A stretch of 64,000 nucleotides of DNA, taken from Egicoccus halophilus. GTDB lineage: Bacteria; Actinomycetota; Nitriliruptoria; Nitriliruptorales; Nitriliruptoraceae. How positions within the stretch are numbered: position 1 is the stretch's first letter; every line of letters starts with the position of its first letter. Below are positions 1-8,996 of this stretch, one piece after another. A program made the position numbers and the translations under genes. Location: positions 2,474,001 through 2,538,000 of the forward strand of contig NZ_CP036250.1 in the NCBI RefSeq assembly GCF_004300825.1, read 5' to 3'. The notes beneath the pieces were generated by a model, which saw only the letters and a list, made by a program, of their open reading frames with translations, was not told the origin of the DNA and ran no database searches.

Positions 1-141
1 CCGCACGGGCGCGTCGTCCACGTTCGACGCCGCGACGGCGCACACGGCCCGTCGACGGCACCCTCACGCTAGCAACCTCCTCCCGCGCCGCTCCGGACCC
101 GACGTCCACCGGGCGCGCGGGACCCGGCCGGTCCGCCAGCG
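1..141. other. Left edge, no firm gene
   Basis: No convincing gene is visible here. On the minus strand a TAGCGT -10-like box (66-71) lies 4 nt before a GTG at 61-59 whose frame stays open to the window edge (about 20 codons). It could be the first codons of a leaderless gene running leftward, but too little is present to judge. On the plus strand the frame of the next gene is closed by a TAG at 70-72. Confidence 0.25.
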
Positions 142-870
142 GTGCCCGACACCCGTCGTCCACAGCCGGCTCGCCACCGCACGACGACGGTTCCCCGCCG
201 AGCTGGCACGGTGGCCACCTGCCGTCGTCGCCGGAGCCGCCCGTTGCTCGCCGCCCTCCCGCCCGTGCCGTGGTCCTCGGCCACCGCCGTGCTGCTCGAC
301 CTGGCCCGGAGGGACCTCACGGCCGGGTCGCTGCCCCGCCCCCGACTCACCGCCCACGCCGGTGGGGACGGCCTCGGCCTCGCCGAGCTGCGACCGCACG
401 CCGCCGACGTCGTCCCGCCACTGCTCGAACTGCTGGCGTTGTTCCTGCCCCTGGGCGCCGACCGGCTCACGCTCGCCGTGGTCGGACGGGCCTGGTCGCT
501 CGACGACCCCGTCGTCCCCGTCTGCCGGACCGGTGACCTGCGTCAACGGGTCCTGGTCGTGCTGCGTGCCGACGCGCACCGAGGACGGTGCCGGCTGTCG
601 GGCGTCCTGTACCCGATCGAATCCGTTCCCGGCGCGAGCGCCGAGGGCCCCTGGCGACTCGGCGCCGCCGTCCGGACCACGGACGAGCCCGAGGGTCGGA
701 CCGGCGCCGCGCTGCAGGCACTGCTCGACGGCCGGGCACGGCTGCTCGGCACCCGCCGCCCGCACCAACTCGCCACCCAGTACGCGCGCGTGCTGCTGCT
801 CGGACACCGGGTCTCGGTGACCGACGGTCGGGTCGAGCAACTGCTGGCCGACACCGTCGCCCTACCCTGA
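142..870 (+). CDS. Hypothetical protein
   Basis: I do not recognise this protein. The reading frame is 242 codons from the ATG at 142. The Arg-rich first 30 residues look non-coding, and GTG 211 or TTG 244 are equally possible starts. From about residue 35 the protein reads as a soluble alpha/beta domain with aliphatic helices ([20 protein letters not shown]) and regular strands. No signal peptide, membrane segment or metal motif is evident. It lies 26 nt upstream of msrB on the same strand and could be co-transcribed with it. The competing minus-strand frame over the same DNA is low-complexity and was rejected. Confidence 0.5.
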   Translation: MPDTRRPQPARHRTTTVPRRAGTVATCRRRRSRPLLAALPPVPWSSATAVLLDLARRDLTAGSLPRPRLTAHAGGDGLGLAELRPHAADVVPPLLELLALFLPLGADRLTLAVVGRAWSLDDPVVPVCRTGDLRQRVLVVLRADAHRGRCRLSGVLYPIESVPGASAEGPWRLGAAVRTTDEPEGRTGAALQALLDGRARLLGTRRPHQLATQYARVLLLGHRVSVTDGRVEQLLADTVALP

Positions 871-896
871 GCCGTCAGCCCGAACGACGAGGTGGC

Positions 897-1298
897 ATGG
901 CGGAACAACGGCAACTCACCGACGCCGAGTGGCGGGAACGCCTGAGTCCGGCGCAGTACCAGGTCCTGCGCCGACAGGGCACCGAACGTCCCTTCACCGG
1001 GGCCTACTGGGACGAGCACGGCGAGGGCACCTACCGCTGCGCCGGGTGCGGTACGGCGCTGTTCGCCTCGACCACCAAGTTCGATGCCCACTGTGGCTGG
1101 CCGAGCTTCTACGAGCCCCTCGACGCGTCGGCCGTGGAGGAGCACGAGGACCGCAGCCACGGCATGCGCCGCATCGAGGTCACCTGCGCCACCTGTGGCG
1201 GGCACCTCGGCCACGTCTTCGACGACGCGCCTGACCAGCCCACCGGCCTGCGCTACTGCATCAACTCGGTCAGCCTCGACCTCGAACGCGCCGACTGA
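897..1298 (+). CDS. msrB: Peptide-methionine (R)-S-oxide reductase MsrB
   Basis: It reduces the R epimer of methionine sulfoxide in oxidised proteins, using thioredoxin-type reductants in the cytoplasm. The 133-residue length is normal for a single-domain MsrB. Two CxxC pairs that bind structural zinc are present (C48/C51 and C97/C100, the second in [12 protein letters not shown]). The catalytic cysteine is C121 in RYCINS. C66 in CGWPSF is the likely partner position. The ATG at 897 follows a GAGG ribosome site. No MsrA domain is fused. Confidence 0.97.
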   Translation: MAEQRQLTDAEWRERLSPAQYQVLRRQGTERPFTGAYWDEHGEGTYRCAGCGTALFASTTKFDAHCGWPSFYEPLDASAVEEHEDRSHGMRRIEVTCATCGGHLGHVFDDAPDQPTGLRYCINSVSLDLERAD

Positions 1299-1325
1299 GG
1301 GGCGGACCGGGCCACGCGCAGCGGT

Positions 1326-2171
1326 TCAGCCGATCGCCCGCCCCGAGCCGCGCCGGTCCGCGTCCGTGGTCTCGGGGAGCGACAGCGTCTCGTCCCCCGT
1401 CAGCTCGACGGGGTCGTGCGCCGGCCCCCGGGTCGCGACGTCGGCTTCCGCCGCGCGCGTCGGGGACGCGCCGGGCTCGACCGTCAGGTCGACCGCGCCG
1501 GACTTCACCTTCGAGGCGTACTCGTCGACGTACTCCTGGCCGCTGAGCAGCATGATCTCGTACATGAGCTCGTCGGTCGCCGAGCGCAGCACGAACGGGT
1601 CGTCGCGCTGCTCGCGATAGCGCGACAGGTCCAGGGGCGGGGCGTAGCGAACGGTGACCGGCTCGCGCCTGGGCACGTAGGTCCCCGTCGGCATGGCCCG
1701 GTCGGTCCCCACGACCGCGCAGGGCACGATCGGCACACCGGCCTCCAGCGCCATGCGCACCGGCCCGGTCTTGCCGCGGTAGAGCCGACCGTCGGGGCTG
1801 CGTGTGCCCTCGGGATAGATGCCCAGCAGGTCGCCGCGCTGCAGGATGTCGACGCCCGTGCGCAGGCTGTCCTGCCCCTTCTCCCCGCCGCCCCGGTGGA
1901 CGGGCACCACGCCCGTGCTCGAGAAGAACCAACGGGTCCGCCACGAGTCCCAGTAGTCGGCCTTGCCGAGGAAGTACACCGGCCGGGTGACGTGCAGCGG
2001 CAGCATCAGCGAGTCCACGAAGGACAGGTGGTTGCTGGCCAGGATCGCCGGCGTCGTGGTCGGCACGTGCTCGAGCCCCTCGACGTGCAACCGCAGGTAA
2101 CGGTCGGCGACCGGTGGCAGTCCCTGCTTGATCATGCGGTACATCAGCGGTGCCTGTGCCATCCCGGCCAC
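1326..2171 (-). CDS. 1-acyl-sn-glycerol-3-phosphate acyltransferase family protein
   Basis: PlsC-family acyltransferase that transfers an acyl chain to a lysophospholipid such as lysophosphatidate at the inner membrane face. It carries the HX4D catalytic motif (H48-D53, NHLSFVDS) and the phosphate-binding EGTRS block (121-125). The acyltransferase domain spans about residues 25-210. The last 60 residues are polar and probably disordered. At 281 residues it is slightly longer than minimal PlsC proteins. It is convergent with msrB. The promoter region shared with the next plus-strand gene contains overlapping TAGCCT/TAGGCT boxes around 2262-2269. The exact lysophospholipid substrate cannot be told from sequence. 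Confidence 0.9.
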   Translation of the reverse strand: MAGMAQAPLMYRMIKQGLPPVADRYLRLHVEGLEHVPTTTPAILASNHLSFVDSLMLPLHVTRPVYFLGKADYWDSWRTRWFFSSTGVVPVHRGGGEKGQDSLRTGVDILQRGDLLGIYPEGTRSPDGRLYRGKTGPVRMALEAGVPIVPCAVVGTDRAMPTGTYVPRREPVTVRYAPPLDLSRYREQRDDPFVLRSATDELMYEIMLLSGQEYVDEYASKVKSGAVDLTVEPGASPTRAAEADVATRGPAHDPVELTGDETLSLPETTDADRRGSGRAIG

Positions 2172-2373
2172 TGCGCTCTCCTCGATGGGGGTGCCGGGGG
2201 CCGCCCGTCCCGGCGGACGCTGCGCGAGCCACCCGGGCGACCAGCGACACTCCCGACCCCGCTAGCCTACGGTCGCCCCCGGGAGGCGTCGAGCGTCCGA
2301 CGCACCTCCCTTCGCACCAGTGTGCGGGTGCCGGTGTCCGACGCCGGTCGACCACGACGACGAGGAGCTGGAG

Positions 2374-2826
2374 TTGGCGAGCGACCTCGGAGCCTGGCCG
2401 GCGGAGCAGGCCACCGTCCTGGTCGAGGTGCTGCAGCGCGACGGGTTGCAGCCCGAGGCCAAGCGCACACGTGAGGGCATCCTCGTCACGGTTCCCGACG
2501 AGCAGTCGGACCAGGCCCATCAGGTGCTGGCCGCGAACATGGACGTCATCGCCCAGGCCGCCCGCCCCCGTGGCCCGGGCGCACGTCGCCGCGGTCGCTC
2601 CACGGCACGGCCGTCGCCACAACCACGTCGCGAGCCGGACCGTGACACGGACGCCCGGCTCACCAGCGAGCGCCTGTTGCGCGCGGGTCCGGTGATCGTG
2701 CTGTTGCTGGTCGCGCTGCTCGTCGCCGGCCTCGTGCGCCAGCTGGCCTTCCCGATCATCCTGGGGGCCGTCATCGCCGGTGTCTGGCTGCTGGGCAAGC
2801 AGACCCAACGCGAGCAGGACGACTGA
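2374..2826 (+). CDS. Small membrane protein with N-terminal alpha/beta domain
   Basis: The TTG at 2374 is preferred because GAGGAG lies 6 nt upstream. An earlier ATG at 2320 has no ribosome site and adds an atypical Cys-rich start. The 150-residue product has an N-terminal domain of about 65 residues that resembles DUF2007-type putative signal-transducing modules. A basic linker follows (about 65-95), then a strongly hydrophobic C-terminal part that can form two membrane segments (about 105-140). Function is unknown. It is convergent with the S9 peptidase gene, with a 20-nt gap. Confidence 0.7.
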   Translation: MASDLGAWPAEQATVLVEVLQRDGLQPEAKRTREGILVTVPDEQSDQAHQVLAANMDVIAQAARPRGPGARRRGRSTARPSPQPRREPDRDTDARLTSERLLRAGPVIVLLLVALLVAGLVRQLAFPIILGAVIAGVWLLGKQTQREQDD

Positions 2827-2846
2827 CGCCGCGGCCCGGTCGCCGG

Positions 2847-4997
2847 TCAGGCCGGGCGCAACGCTCGGTGCAGGAAGTCGACCTGCAGCCGCAGCAACTG
2901 TTCGGCCACGACCTCCTGCGGGGTCATGTGCGTGACCCCCGACAGGGGCAGGAACCGGTGCGGCCGCCCATCGGCGAGCAGCGCGGCCGACAGTTGCAGG
3001 GTGTGCGCGGCCACGACGTTGTCGTCGGCCAGTCCGTGGACGAGCAGGAGCTCGGGCACCCGCTGGTCCCAGGGCGCGGCACCGAGCAGGTGACCGTCGG
3101 CGTCGACCAGGCTCGACACCTCGTAGGCGGCCGGGGAGGTCGCCGGATGCCCGAGGTAGCGCTCGGTGTAGTGGGTGTCGTACCGACGCCAGTCGGTCAC
3201 GGGTGCGCCGGCGATCGCGGCCGCGAAGACGTCCGGACGGCGCAGCACCGCCAGCGCGGCCAGATAGCCCCCGAACGACCATCCGCGGACGGCGACGCGC
3301 GAGAGGTCCAGCCGGGGCTCGTGCTCGACGGCGGCGTACAGCGCGTCGATCTGGTCCTCGAGCACCGGGGTCGCGAGGTCACCGGCGATCTCGCGCTCCC
3401 AGCGTGGCCCGCGTGCGGGTGACCCGCGCCCGTCGACGACCAGCACGGCGAAGCCCTGGTCGGCCAGCCATTGGGACGTGAGGTGGGCGGCACCGCTCTG
3501 CAACACCCGTTGGGCGTGTGGGCCGCCGTAGGGATCGAGCAGCACCGGGAGCCGCGCGTCGGCGGCCGCGTCGGTGGGCAGCAGCAGCGCCGCGCGCAAC
3601 TGCCGCGGCCCGAGTTCGAGCAGGCGAACGTGCGGCCGGACGTCGGGGTGTGCGGCGAGCACGTCGACCTCCGCGAGCTCCGCTCCCCCGGCGTCCACGA
3701 CGCGCACGCGCGGCGCCGTGGAGGTCAGCTCGCGGCTCGTCACGACGGCCCGACCGGCGGCGACCGCCCCGCACCCGTGCACGCCCGGGGTGGCCGGACT
3801 CCACCGGACGAGCTCCCCGTCGGCCGCCTGCCACGCCCACACGTGCACCTGGGTCGGGTCCCGGTCCGAGGCGGTGAAGACCACCACCTCGGCGTCGGCG
3901 GCGACCAGCGCCCGGACCTGGAGTCCGGGTGGGGTGACCGGTCGGCCGTCGACGACGAGCGCCCGGGAGCCGACGGGTCCGTGCTCGGACCGGTCCTCGA
4001 CGGTCACGAGCCGACCGTCCGACCAGGCCGGGGCGCCGTCGACCAACTCGACCCACGCGTCGTCGACGAGCTCGCGGACGAGCGTGGTGGTCCCCGTGTC
4101 GGGATCGGCGGTCAGCACCTGGGCGGTCCGCTGGTCGCGGGACTGGACGAGCAGCAGCAGACCGTGGTCGTCCCAGCCGACCCGTGCCAGGTAGGGCAGT
4201 CGCGCACGGTCCCACACCACGTCGACACGCCGACCCCCCTCCACGGCGAGCAGCGACAGCCGGACGTCGGCGTTGTCGGTCCCGGCCGCCGGGTACGCCA
4301 GCCGCTGGGGGCGGCGTTCGGGATGCGCGGGGTCGGCGATCCACCAGGTCGCGACCGGCGACTCGTCGACGCGGCAGACGGCGACACGTTCCCCGTCGGG
4401 CGACCACCAGGTGCCCCGTCCGCGCCCCATCTCCTCGGCGGCCACGAACTCCGCGCGTCCCCAGGCGATGCCGTCGTCGACCACCAGTGGACGGGTGACG
4501 CCCGGCTGCGTCGGCCCGCCGACCAGGTCGAGCAGGTGCAGGGCGTCACCGCTGACGTAGGCGACCCGCCGACCGTCGGGAGAGGGACGCGGATCGAAGA
4601 CGGCGCCGGCCGACGGGTGCTCGACGAGCGTCGCGGAGCCGCGGTCGAACGTGAACAGTCGACCGCCGAGCGCGAACGCGACCAGCTCGACGTCCCGGTC
4701 GGTCGCGAACGAGGTGATACCGCCGGCCATCTCCCGGGCGCGCTCGCGTCGGGCCCGTTCCTCGGGCGGGAGTTCGGCCGGGTCCTCGTCACCGAGCGTG
4801 ACCGGGTCGACCAGGCACCGCTCCTGCGTGCCACCGTCCTCGGACAGATCGAGTTCCCACAGGGCCGTCACGGGGTCCTCGCCACCGTGCGAGCGCAGGA
4901 ACAGCAGGTGCCGGCCGCTCGGGTCGAACCGGAACCCCCGTGGCACCCCGAGGGTGAAGCGTCGGGTCCGGGCGTGTTGGCGGGGGAAACTGCTCAC
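2847..4997 (-). CDS. S9 family prolyl oligopeptidase / dipeptidyl peptidase
   Basis: Serine peptidase of the prolyl oligopeptidase clan, 716 residues. An N-terminal beta-propeller (about 1-450; repeated WSPDG/PSPDG-type blades) precedes a C-terminal alpha/beta hydrolase domain. The catalytic triad is visible as S574 in GWSFGGY, D658 or D659 in GLADDN, and H690 in GVTHM. This layout matches DPP IV/acyl-aminoacyl peptidase enzymes, which cleave short peptides. No signal peptide is seen, so it probably acts in the cytoplasm. The frame stays open far upstream, but GTG 4997 is chosen because GGAG precedes it and it overlaps the upstream stop as GTGA, implying translational coupling. Confidence 0.93.
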   Translation of the reverse strand: MSSFPRQHARTRRFTLGVPRGFRFDPSGRHLLFLRSHGGEDPVTALWELDLSEDGGTQERCLVDPVTLGDEDPAELPPEERARRERAREMAGGITSFATDRDVELVAFALGGRLFTFDRGSATLVEHPSAGAVFDPRPSPDGRRVAYVSGDALHLLDLVGGPTQPGVTRPLVVDDGIAWGRAEFVAAEEMGRGRGTWWSPDGERVAVCRVDESPVATWWIADPAHPERRPQRLAYPAAGTDNADVRLSLLAVEGGRRVDVVWDRARLPYLARVGWDDHGLLLLVQSRDQRTAQVLTADPDTGTTTLVRELVDDAWVELVDGAPAWSDGRLVTVEDRSEHGPVGSRALVVDGRPVTPPGLQVRALVAADAEVVVFTASDRDPTQVHVWAWQAADGELVRWSPATPGVHGCGAVAAGRAVVTSRELTSTAPRVRVVDAGGAELAEVDVLAAHPDVRPHVRLLELGPRQLRAALLLPTDAAADARLPVLLDPYGGPHAQRVLQSGAAHLTSQWLADQGFAVLVVDGRGSPARGPRWEREIAGDLATPVLEDQIDALYAAVEHEPRLDLSRVAVRGWSFGGYLAALAVLRRPDVFAAAIAGAPVTDWRRYDTHYTERYLGHPATSPAAYEVSSLVDADGHLLGAAPWDQRVPELLLVHGLADDNVVAAHTLQLSAALLADGRPHRFLPLSGVTHMTPQEVVAEQLLRLQVDFLHRALRPA

Positions 4998-5779
4998 GCG
5001 GGTCTCCGTCGGGGCGCAGATGGCGGGTGGTGTCCGTCGCCGGTGTCGCGCGCGGCGTCGGCCCGTGCGACGGGCAGGCGCGTCGCGTCGTCGTCCCGGC
5101 CGGCGAGATCGGCGACGACCGGCAGACAGGAGCTGGCCAGTGGTGCCGGCACCGCGGTGGCGACGAACGCACCGAGCACGTCGAGCGAACGGTCGACGAG
5201 CACGAGGTCCTGCCGCGTGCGCGGGTCCGTGCTGGGACGGGTGGCGCCGGTACCCGTGCCGCCGACCAGGTGTGCGTCCTGGAAGCGTTCGGTCAGCACC
5301 GCGAGCACCCCGGAACCGACCGGCTCGTCGAGGGATGCGGCGACGATCCGGGCGGCGTCGACGCCGTCGAGGAAGGCCTCCAGTGCCGCGACACCCACGT
5401 TCCGGTCCTCGGCACGCCCCGGGAGCCGGGCCGCGGTGACCGACAGACGCAGCCCGCCGACCCGGCACACGACCGCGGCCGCCTCGTCCCCGGCCGACCC
5501 GTCCCTGCCTGCGCCGTCCGTCGATGCCCCGTCCCGGAGCGGCACCGACGCGGCCGTGTCCACGCGCACGTCCGGGTGCACCAGGACCGCGGTGGCGGCG
5601 TCGTGGCGTCCGCAGCGGGCGGCGACCTCCAGACCGGCGCTGGTCGCCAGTCGACGCAGTCGCACCGGGTCCGGCGCCGACGTCAGGCACACCAGTCGCG
5701 GCTCGACCTGGGTGAGCACGCGTCCAGCGGCGTCGAGGTCGAGTCCGACGCCGAGGTCGTAGGCGACGACGCGGATCAC
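4994..5779 (-). CDS. Degenerate endonuclease/exonuclease/phosphatase-fold protein
   Basis: A 261-residue protein whose layout follows the EEP fold: an opening strand like RVVAYDLGVG, then RLVCLTSAP where active enzymes have a CLQE-type block, then a late ASLDEPVGSG where active enzymes have GDFN. The metal-binding Glu and the Asp/Asn pair are replaced, so catalysis looks lost. The C-terminal 50 residues are polar. It is joined by 4-nt GTGA overlaps both to the upstream ROK kinase gene and to the downstream peptidase gene, so the three genes form one coupled operon. The family call is my reading of motif positions and needs a profile search. Confidence 0.5.
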   Translation of the reverse strand: MIRVVAYDLGVGLDLDAAGRVLTQVEPRLVCLTSAPDPVRLRRLATSAGLEVAARCGRHDAATAVLVHPDVRVDTAASVPLRDGASTDGAGRDGSAGDEAAAVVCRVGGLRLSVTAARLPGRAEDRNVGVAALEAFLDGVDAARIVAASLDEPVGSGVLAVLTERFQDAHLVGGTGTGATRPSTDPRTRQDLVLVDRSLDVLGAFVATAVPAPLASSCLPVVADLAGRDDDATRLPVARADAARDTGDGHHPPSAPRRRPA

Positions 5780-6741
5780 GCCAGGCTGCTCGGTCCGGTC
5801 ACCTCACCGGCCCGGTCGGCCGCCAGTTGGGCGGCGCCGACCATCCCGGCGTCGTCCCCGAGCGCCGCCAGCTCGATCGGGGGCGGCGTGCGCCACTCCC
5901 GGCCGATCATGCGGGCCTCGAGTGCCTCGCTGGCGGCCGGCACGATCCAGCGGGACGTGGCCAGTGCGGCCCCGCCCCCGAGGAGCACGACCTCGGGGTC
6001 GAGGAGGTTCACCAGGCTGGCCGCCGCCACTCCCAACCAGGTCCCGGCCTCCACCAGCACCTGGACGGCCAGCGCATCACCACCGAGCGCCGCCTGGCTG
6101 ACGTCGCGGCCGGTGGGCGCCTCGATGACCCGCAGGGGGCTGTCGCCGTCGCTGGCCACCAACCGTTCGGCGGCGATACGTCCGATCGAACTCCCGGAGG
6201 CGTAGGCCTCGATGCAGCCCCGGTTGCCGCAGGGGCAACGGCGGCCGCCTTCCTCGACGATCACGTGCCCGATCTCGGTCGCGAACCCGTGCGCGCCGAG
6301 CAGGAGCTTCCCGTCGACGACCACACCACCGCCGACGCCGGTGCCCAGCGTGAACATCACGACGTCACGGTGACCGCGGGCGGCCCCCGCGCGCTGCTCG
6401 CCGAGCGTCGCGGCCGACGCGTCGTTGACGACGGCGACCGGCCCCGAGGTGACCTCGCCCAACTCCTCGGCGATGGCCACGTCCCGCACGCCGATGTTCG
6501 GGCCGTAGCGGATCACGCCGTCCGGGCTGACGAGCCCGGCGATGCCGATGCCGACCGGCAGATCGGTCCGGTCACCGGACAGCTGGCGGATCGAGGTCCG
6601 CAGCGTGTCGAGCAACAGGGCGCTGTCGTGCGCGGGCGTCTCGCGGCGCTGACGGTCCAGGACACGACCGTCCGCCGCGACGGTGGCGGCGACCAGCTTC
6701 GTGCCACCGATGTCGATGCCGATGGCGACGGGGTCGGACAC
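5776..6741 (-). CDS. ROK family sugar kinase, probable glucokinase
   Basis: Phosphorylates a hexose, most likely glucose, at C6 in the cytoplasm, using ATP or polyphosphate. The nucleotide site DIGGTK (10-15), the catalytic aspartate D107 in VVND, the sugar-contact EIGH (156-159) and the ROK zinc motif CPCGNRGC (169-176) are all present. The length of 321 residues is normal. There is no N-terminal helix-turn-helix, so it is an enzyme rather than a ROK repressor. The GTG start follows AAAGG. It is first in the coupled run ROK - EEP-like - S9 peptidase. Confidence 0.92.
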   Translation of the reverse strand: MSDPVAIGIDIGGTKLVAATVAADGRVLDRQRRETPAHDSALLLDTLRTSIRQLSGDRTDLPVGIGIAGLVSPDGVIRYGPNIGVRDVAIAEELGEVTSGPVAVVNDASAATLGEQRAGAARGHRDVVMFTLGTGVGGGVVVDGKLLLGAHGFATEIGHVIVEEGGRRCPCGNRGCIEAYASGSSIGRIAAERLVASDGDSPLRVIEAPTGRDVSQAALGGDALAVQVLVEAGTWLGVAAASLVNLLDPEVVLLGGGAALATSRWIVPAASEALEARMIGREWRTPPPIELAALGDDAGMVGAAQLAADRAGEVTGPSSLA

Positions 6742-6768
6742 GGAGAGGGCCTTTCGGGGGTGGGCAGG

Positions 6769-7215
6769 TCAGTCGAGGTCGATGTGCTCGAACGGTTCGT
6801 CGTCCGGGTCGCCGGTCGTCGCGTCGTACGGTGATCGACCGGGCTCCGTGCGGTGCAGGTCGCCCGCGAGGGCGCGCACGGCGTCGGCGAGGTGACGGGC
6901 GGCCTCGGTCAGGTGCCCGACCACCTCGGGGTGTGTGGTGGCGAGCAGGCGCAGACCCACGCACCACGGACAGACCCCGCAGACGTCGGGATCGTGGCCG
7001 TCCGGGGCACCGGGGCGTGCGCCCGCAGCCGGGTCGTGATCACCCGGTTGCCCGCCCGCCGCACGGGGGTCCGGGCCGACACGCTCGTCGCCAGCGGCGC
7101 CGTCCACCGGGCCGGTGCCACGGCGGGCGGTGCGGTGGGCATCGACGGGATCGGCGTCGTCCAGCCCGTCCGTGCCCGGCGGCGAGGACCACCAGGGGTC
7201 GGACGCGGCACTCAC
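6769..7215 (-). CDS. Conserved hypothetical protein with Cys motif
   Basis: A 148-residue protein starting at a GTG that overlaps the ArsA-type ATPase stop codon (GTGA). The first 90 residues are Pro/Gly/Ala-rich and probably disordered. The folded part is C-terminal: a CGVCPWCVGLRLL motif with three cysteines at CxxCxxC spacing, then an amphipathic helix (HLTEAARHLADAVRALAG). An acidic tail follows. It may bind a metal through the cysteines. The arrangement next to an ArsA-like ATPase and a ROK kinase suggests a housekeeping role, but I cannot assign one. Confidence 0.65.
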   Translation of the reverse strand: MSAASDPWWSSPPGTDGLDDADPVDAHRTARRGTGPVDGAAGDERVGPDPRAAGGQPGDHDPAAGARPGAPDGHDPDVCGVCPWCVGLRLLATTHPEVVGHLTEAARHLADAVRALAGDLHRTEPGRSPYDATTGDPDDEPFEHIDLD

Positions 7216-8417
7216 GAGCCCACCTCCACACCGGCCGCCTGCGGACGGAACCGGACCTCGAGCCAGCCGTCGGCGAGGGCGGCGCCGGCCACCCGGTCGC
7301 GTCGCAGCGATCCCGGCAGGGCGACCGTCCGGCGGACACCGGCGACGCGCACGTGCAGGTCGCTGCCGCGCCGGTGCAGGTCGAGTTCCCCACGGGTCGC
7401 GAACGGCAGCGCGATCCGCAGCAGGTGCCCCTCGGCCGTGCGCTCGACGGTGACGGGTCGGACCGGTTCGCGCCACCCCGTCGCGTCCGCGTCGGCGTAG
7501 AGGGCGTCGGCGAGCCGGCGCAGCCCGTCGACACCGATGACCTCGTCGTCGAGCAGCGGGGCACGCAACACCGGGGTGGGCGCGAACGAGGTCCGCAACT
7601 CGGCCAGCTGGGCGGCGTGCCGGTCCTTCCAACGGGCCAGGTATGGGTCGGTGACCTCGTCGGGCAGCACGCGGTTGACCACCAGCGCGTCGACGCCGTA
7701 GCCGAACAGCGACAGGGACGTCGCCGTGCGCTCCGTCTCCGCGACCGAGAGCCGTTCGGGGGTGCACACGAGGCGGATCGCGGCCCGGGCCGGGTCCTGC
7801 AGCAGCGTGTGCACGCGGGCGAGCTGGTCCTGGATCCGCTCGACGGCGGCGAAGACCGGCTCGTCGGGCATCGGTAGCGCTCCCAGGCCGGCGCCACGGA
7901 CCAGCGGGCCCAGCGCGCGGGCCATCCGCCTTCCCGGTCCGGCGATGCGCTCGACGTACCAGCCCAGCGCGTCGGGCAGGGCCAGCAGCCGCAACGTCTC
8001 CGCGGTCGGTGCGCAGTCCACCACGACGAGGTCGTACTCCCCGCTGGCGACCTGCTGCTCGAGGTCGATCAGCGCGAACAGTTCGTCGATCCCCGGCAGC
8101 AGGATCAGCTCCTCGGCCGCGACCGCGCCCATCCCGCCCCACCCCAGCAGCGACACCAGGTAGTCGCGGACGTCGCTCCAGTGATGCTCGAGCCGCGCCT
8201 GCGCGTCGATCTGCAGTCCGGTGAGCCGACCGGGAGCGCCGGGGACGTCCACGGCCCGCGGGCGGTCGTCGAGCGGCTGCGCCAGGGCGTCGGCCAGCGA
8301 GTGCGCCGGGTCGGTGGAGGTGACCAGCACACGTGCCCCGGCGGCTGCGGCGTGGACCGCGGTCGCCGCGGCGACCGACGTCTTGCCGACGCCACCCTTG
8401 CCGGTGAACAGCAGCAC
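7212..8417 (-). CDS. ArsA/GET3-family anion-transporting ATPase
   Basis: Soluble P-loop ATPase of the ArsA/Get3 family, 401 residues. The deviant Walker A motif GKGGVGKT is at 6-13, followed by STDPAHSLAD and a VVVDCAPTAETLRLL block, the usual ArsA signatures. The last 90 residues form a beta-rich domain resembling the small chaperone-like domain fused to actinobacterial ArsA paralogues. No arsenic genes (arsB, arsC, arsR) are nearby, so arsenite efflux is unlikely. The role is probably membrane- or protein-targeting related but unproven. The GTG start is chosen at the family-typical position just before the first strand. The ribosome site is weak. Confidence 0.85.
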   Translation of the reverse strand: MLLFTGKGGVGKTSVAAATAVHAAAAGARVLVTSTDPAHSLADALAQPLDDRPRAVDVPGAPGRLTGLQIDAQARLEHHWSDVRDYLVSLLGWGGMGAVAAEELILLPGIDELFALIDLEQQVASGEYDLVVVDCAPTAETLRLLALPDALGWYVERIAGPGRRMARALGPLVRGAGLGALPMPDEPVFAAVERIQDQLARVHTLLQDPARAAIRLVCTPERLSVAETERTATSLSLFGYGVDALVVNRVLPDEVTDPYLARWKDRHAAQLAELRTSFAPTPVLRAPLLDDEVIGVDGLRRLADALYADADATGWREPVRPVTVERTAEGHLLRIALPFATRGELDLHRRGSDLHVRVAGVRRTVALPGSLRRDRVAGAALADGWLEVRFRPQAAGVEVGS

Positions 8418-8504
8418 GCGGGTCAGGATCGTCTCGATACGACGGTGGGTGACACGAACGGTCCGAGGCTAGCGAACCCTGCCGTGGGGCTCGTCCGCGG
8501 GACG

Positions 8505-8996
8505 TCAGGGGACCAGACCGGCCGAGGTCCGGGCCTCGAGGTGGAGGCGGTCCTTGAGTCCCCACAGGCCTTGGCGTACCGCCCGACGGTAGTCGCGCTG
8601 CAACCGCCGCGACGACGCGGACGGGACGGTTGCGGTCAGCAGGTGGTGCACGACGGTGCCGCCGCCGGTCGGCTCGAGCCAGAACTCCGCTCGACCGTTC
8701 ACCTCCCCGCGCAGTGCCAGGAGGAAGCCCTGCTCGTGGCGCCGGTCGTGCAGGCGCGCGGCGACCCGCAACCGCCGCAACGGTGCCGCCGGCAGCTCCA
8801 GTGCCCACACCTCCTGCGCGGGCCCGTCCGCCCCGGCGCCCGGGGCTCGTTCCGGCGGCATCGCGCGCACCCGGAGGCCCGGCCACCACGTCGGCCAGTC
8901 GTCGACGGCGCTCAACCGGCGGTGGACGAGCGCGACCGGGGCGCGGACGAAACCGTCGTCGTCGACGTGCAGCTCGAGCAGCGGCGACCCCTTCAA
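8505..8996 (-). CDS. SRPBCC (START-like) domain protein
   Basis: A 163-residue protein with the polyketide-cyclase/SRPBCC pattern: an opening strand, a pair of helices with LSAVDDWPTWWPGLR, a long antiparallel sheet ending in GGGTVVHHLL, and a long C-terminal helix. Such proteins bind small hydrophobic ligands or act in lipid handling. Nothing in the sequence fixes the ligand. The start is a TTG overlapping the stop of the upstream hydrolase gene (TTGA), so the two are translated together. Confidence 0.8.
   Translation of the reverse strand: MKGSPLLELHVDDDGFVRAPVALVHRRLSAVDDWPTWWPGLRVRAMPPERAPGAGADGPAQEVWALELPAAPLRRLRVAARLHDRRHEQGFLLALRGEVNGRAEFWLEPTGGGTVVHHLLTATVPSASSRRLQRDYRRAVRQGLWGLKDRLHLEARTSAGLVP

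Noticed and set aside
2847-5690. 947-codon extension of the S9 peptidase frame
   Set aside because: The upstream part overlaps the coupled EEP-like gene in another frame and reads as Arg/Gly-rich nonsense. The GTG at 4997 has a ribosome site and GTGA overlap.
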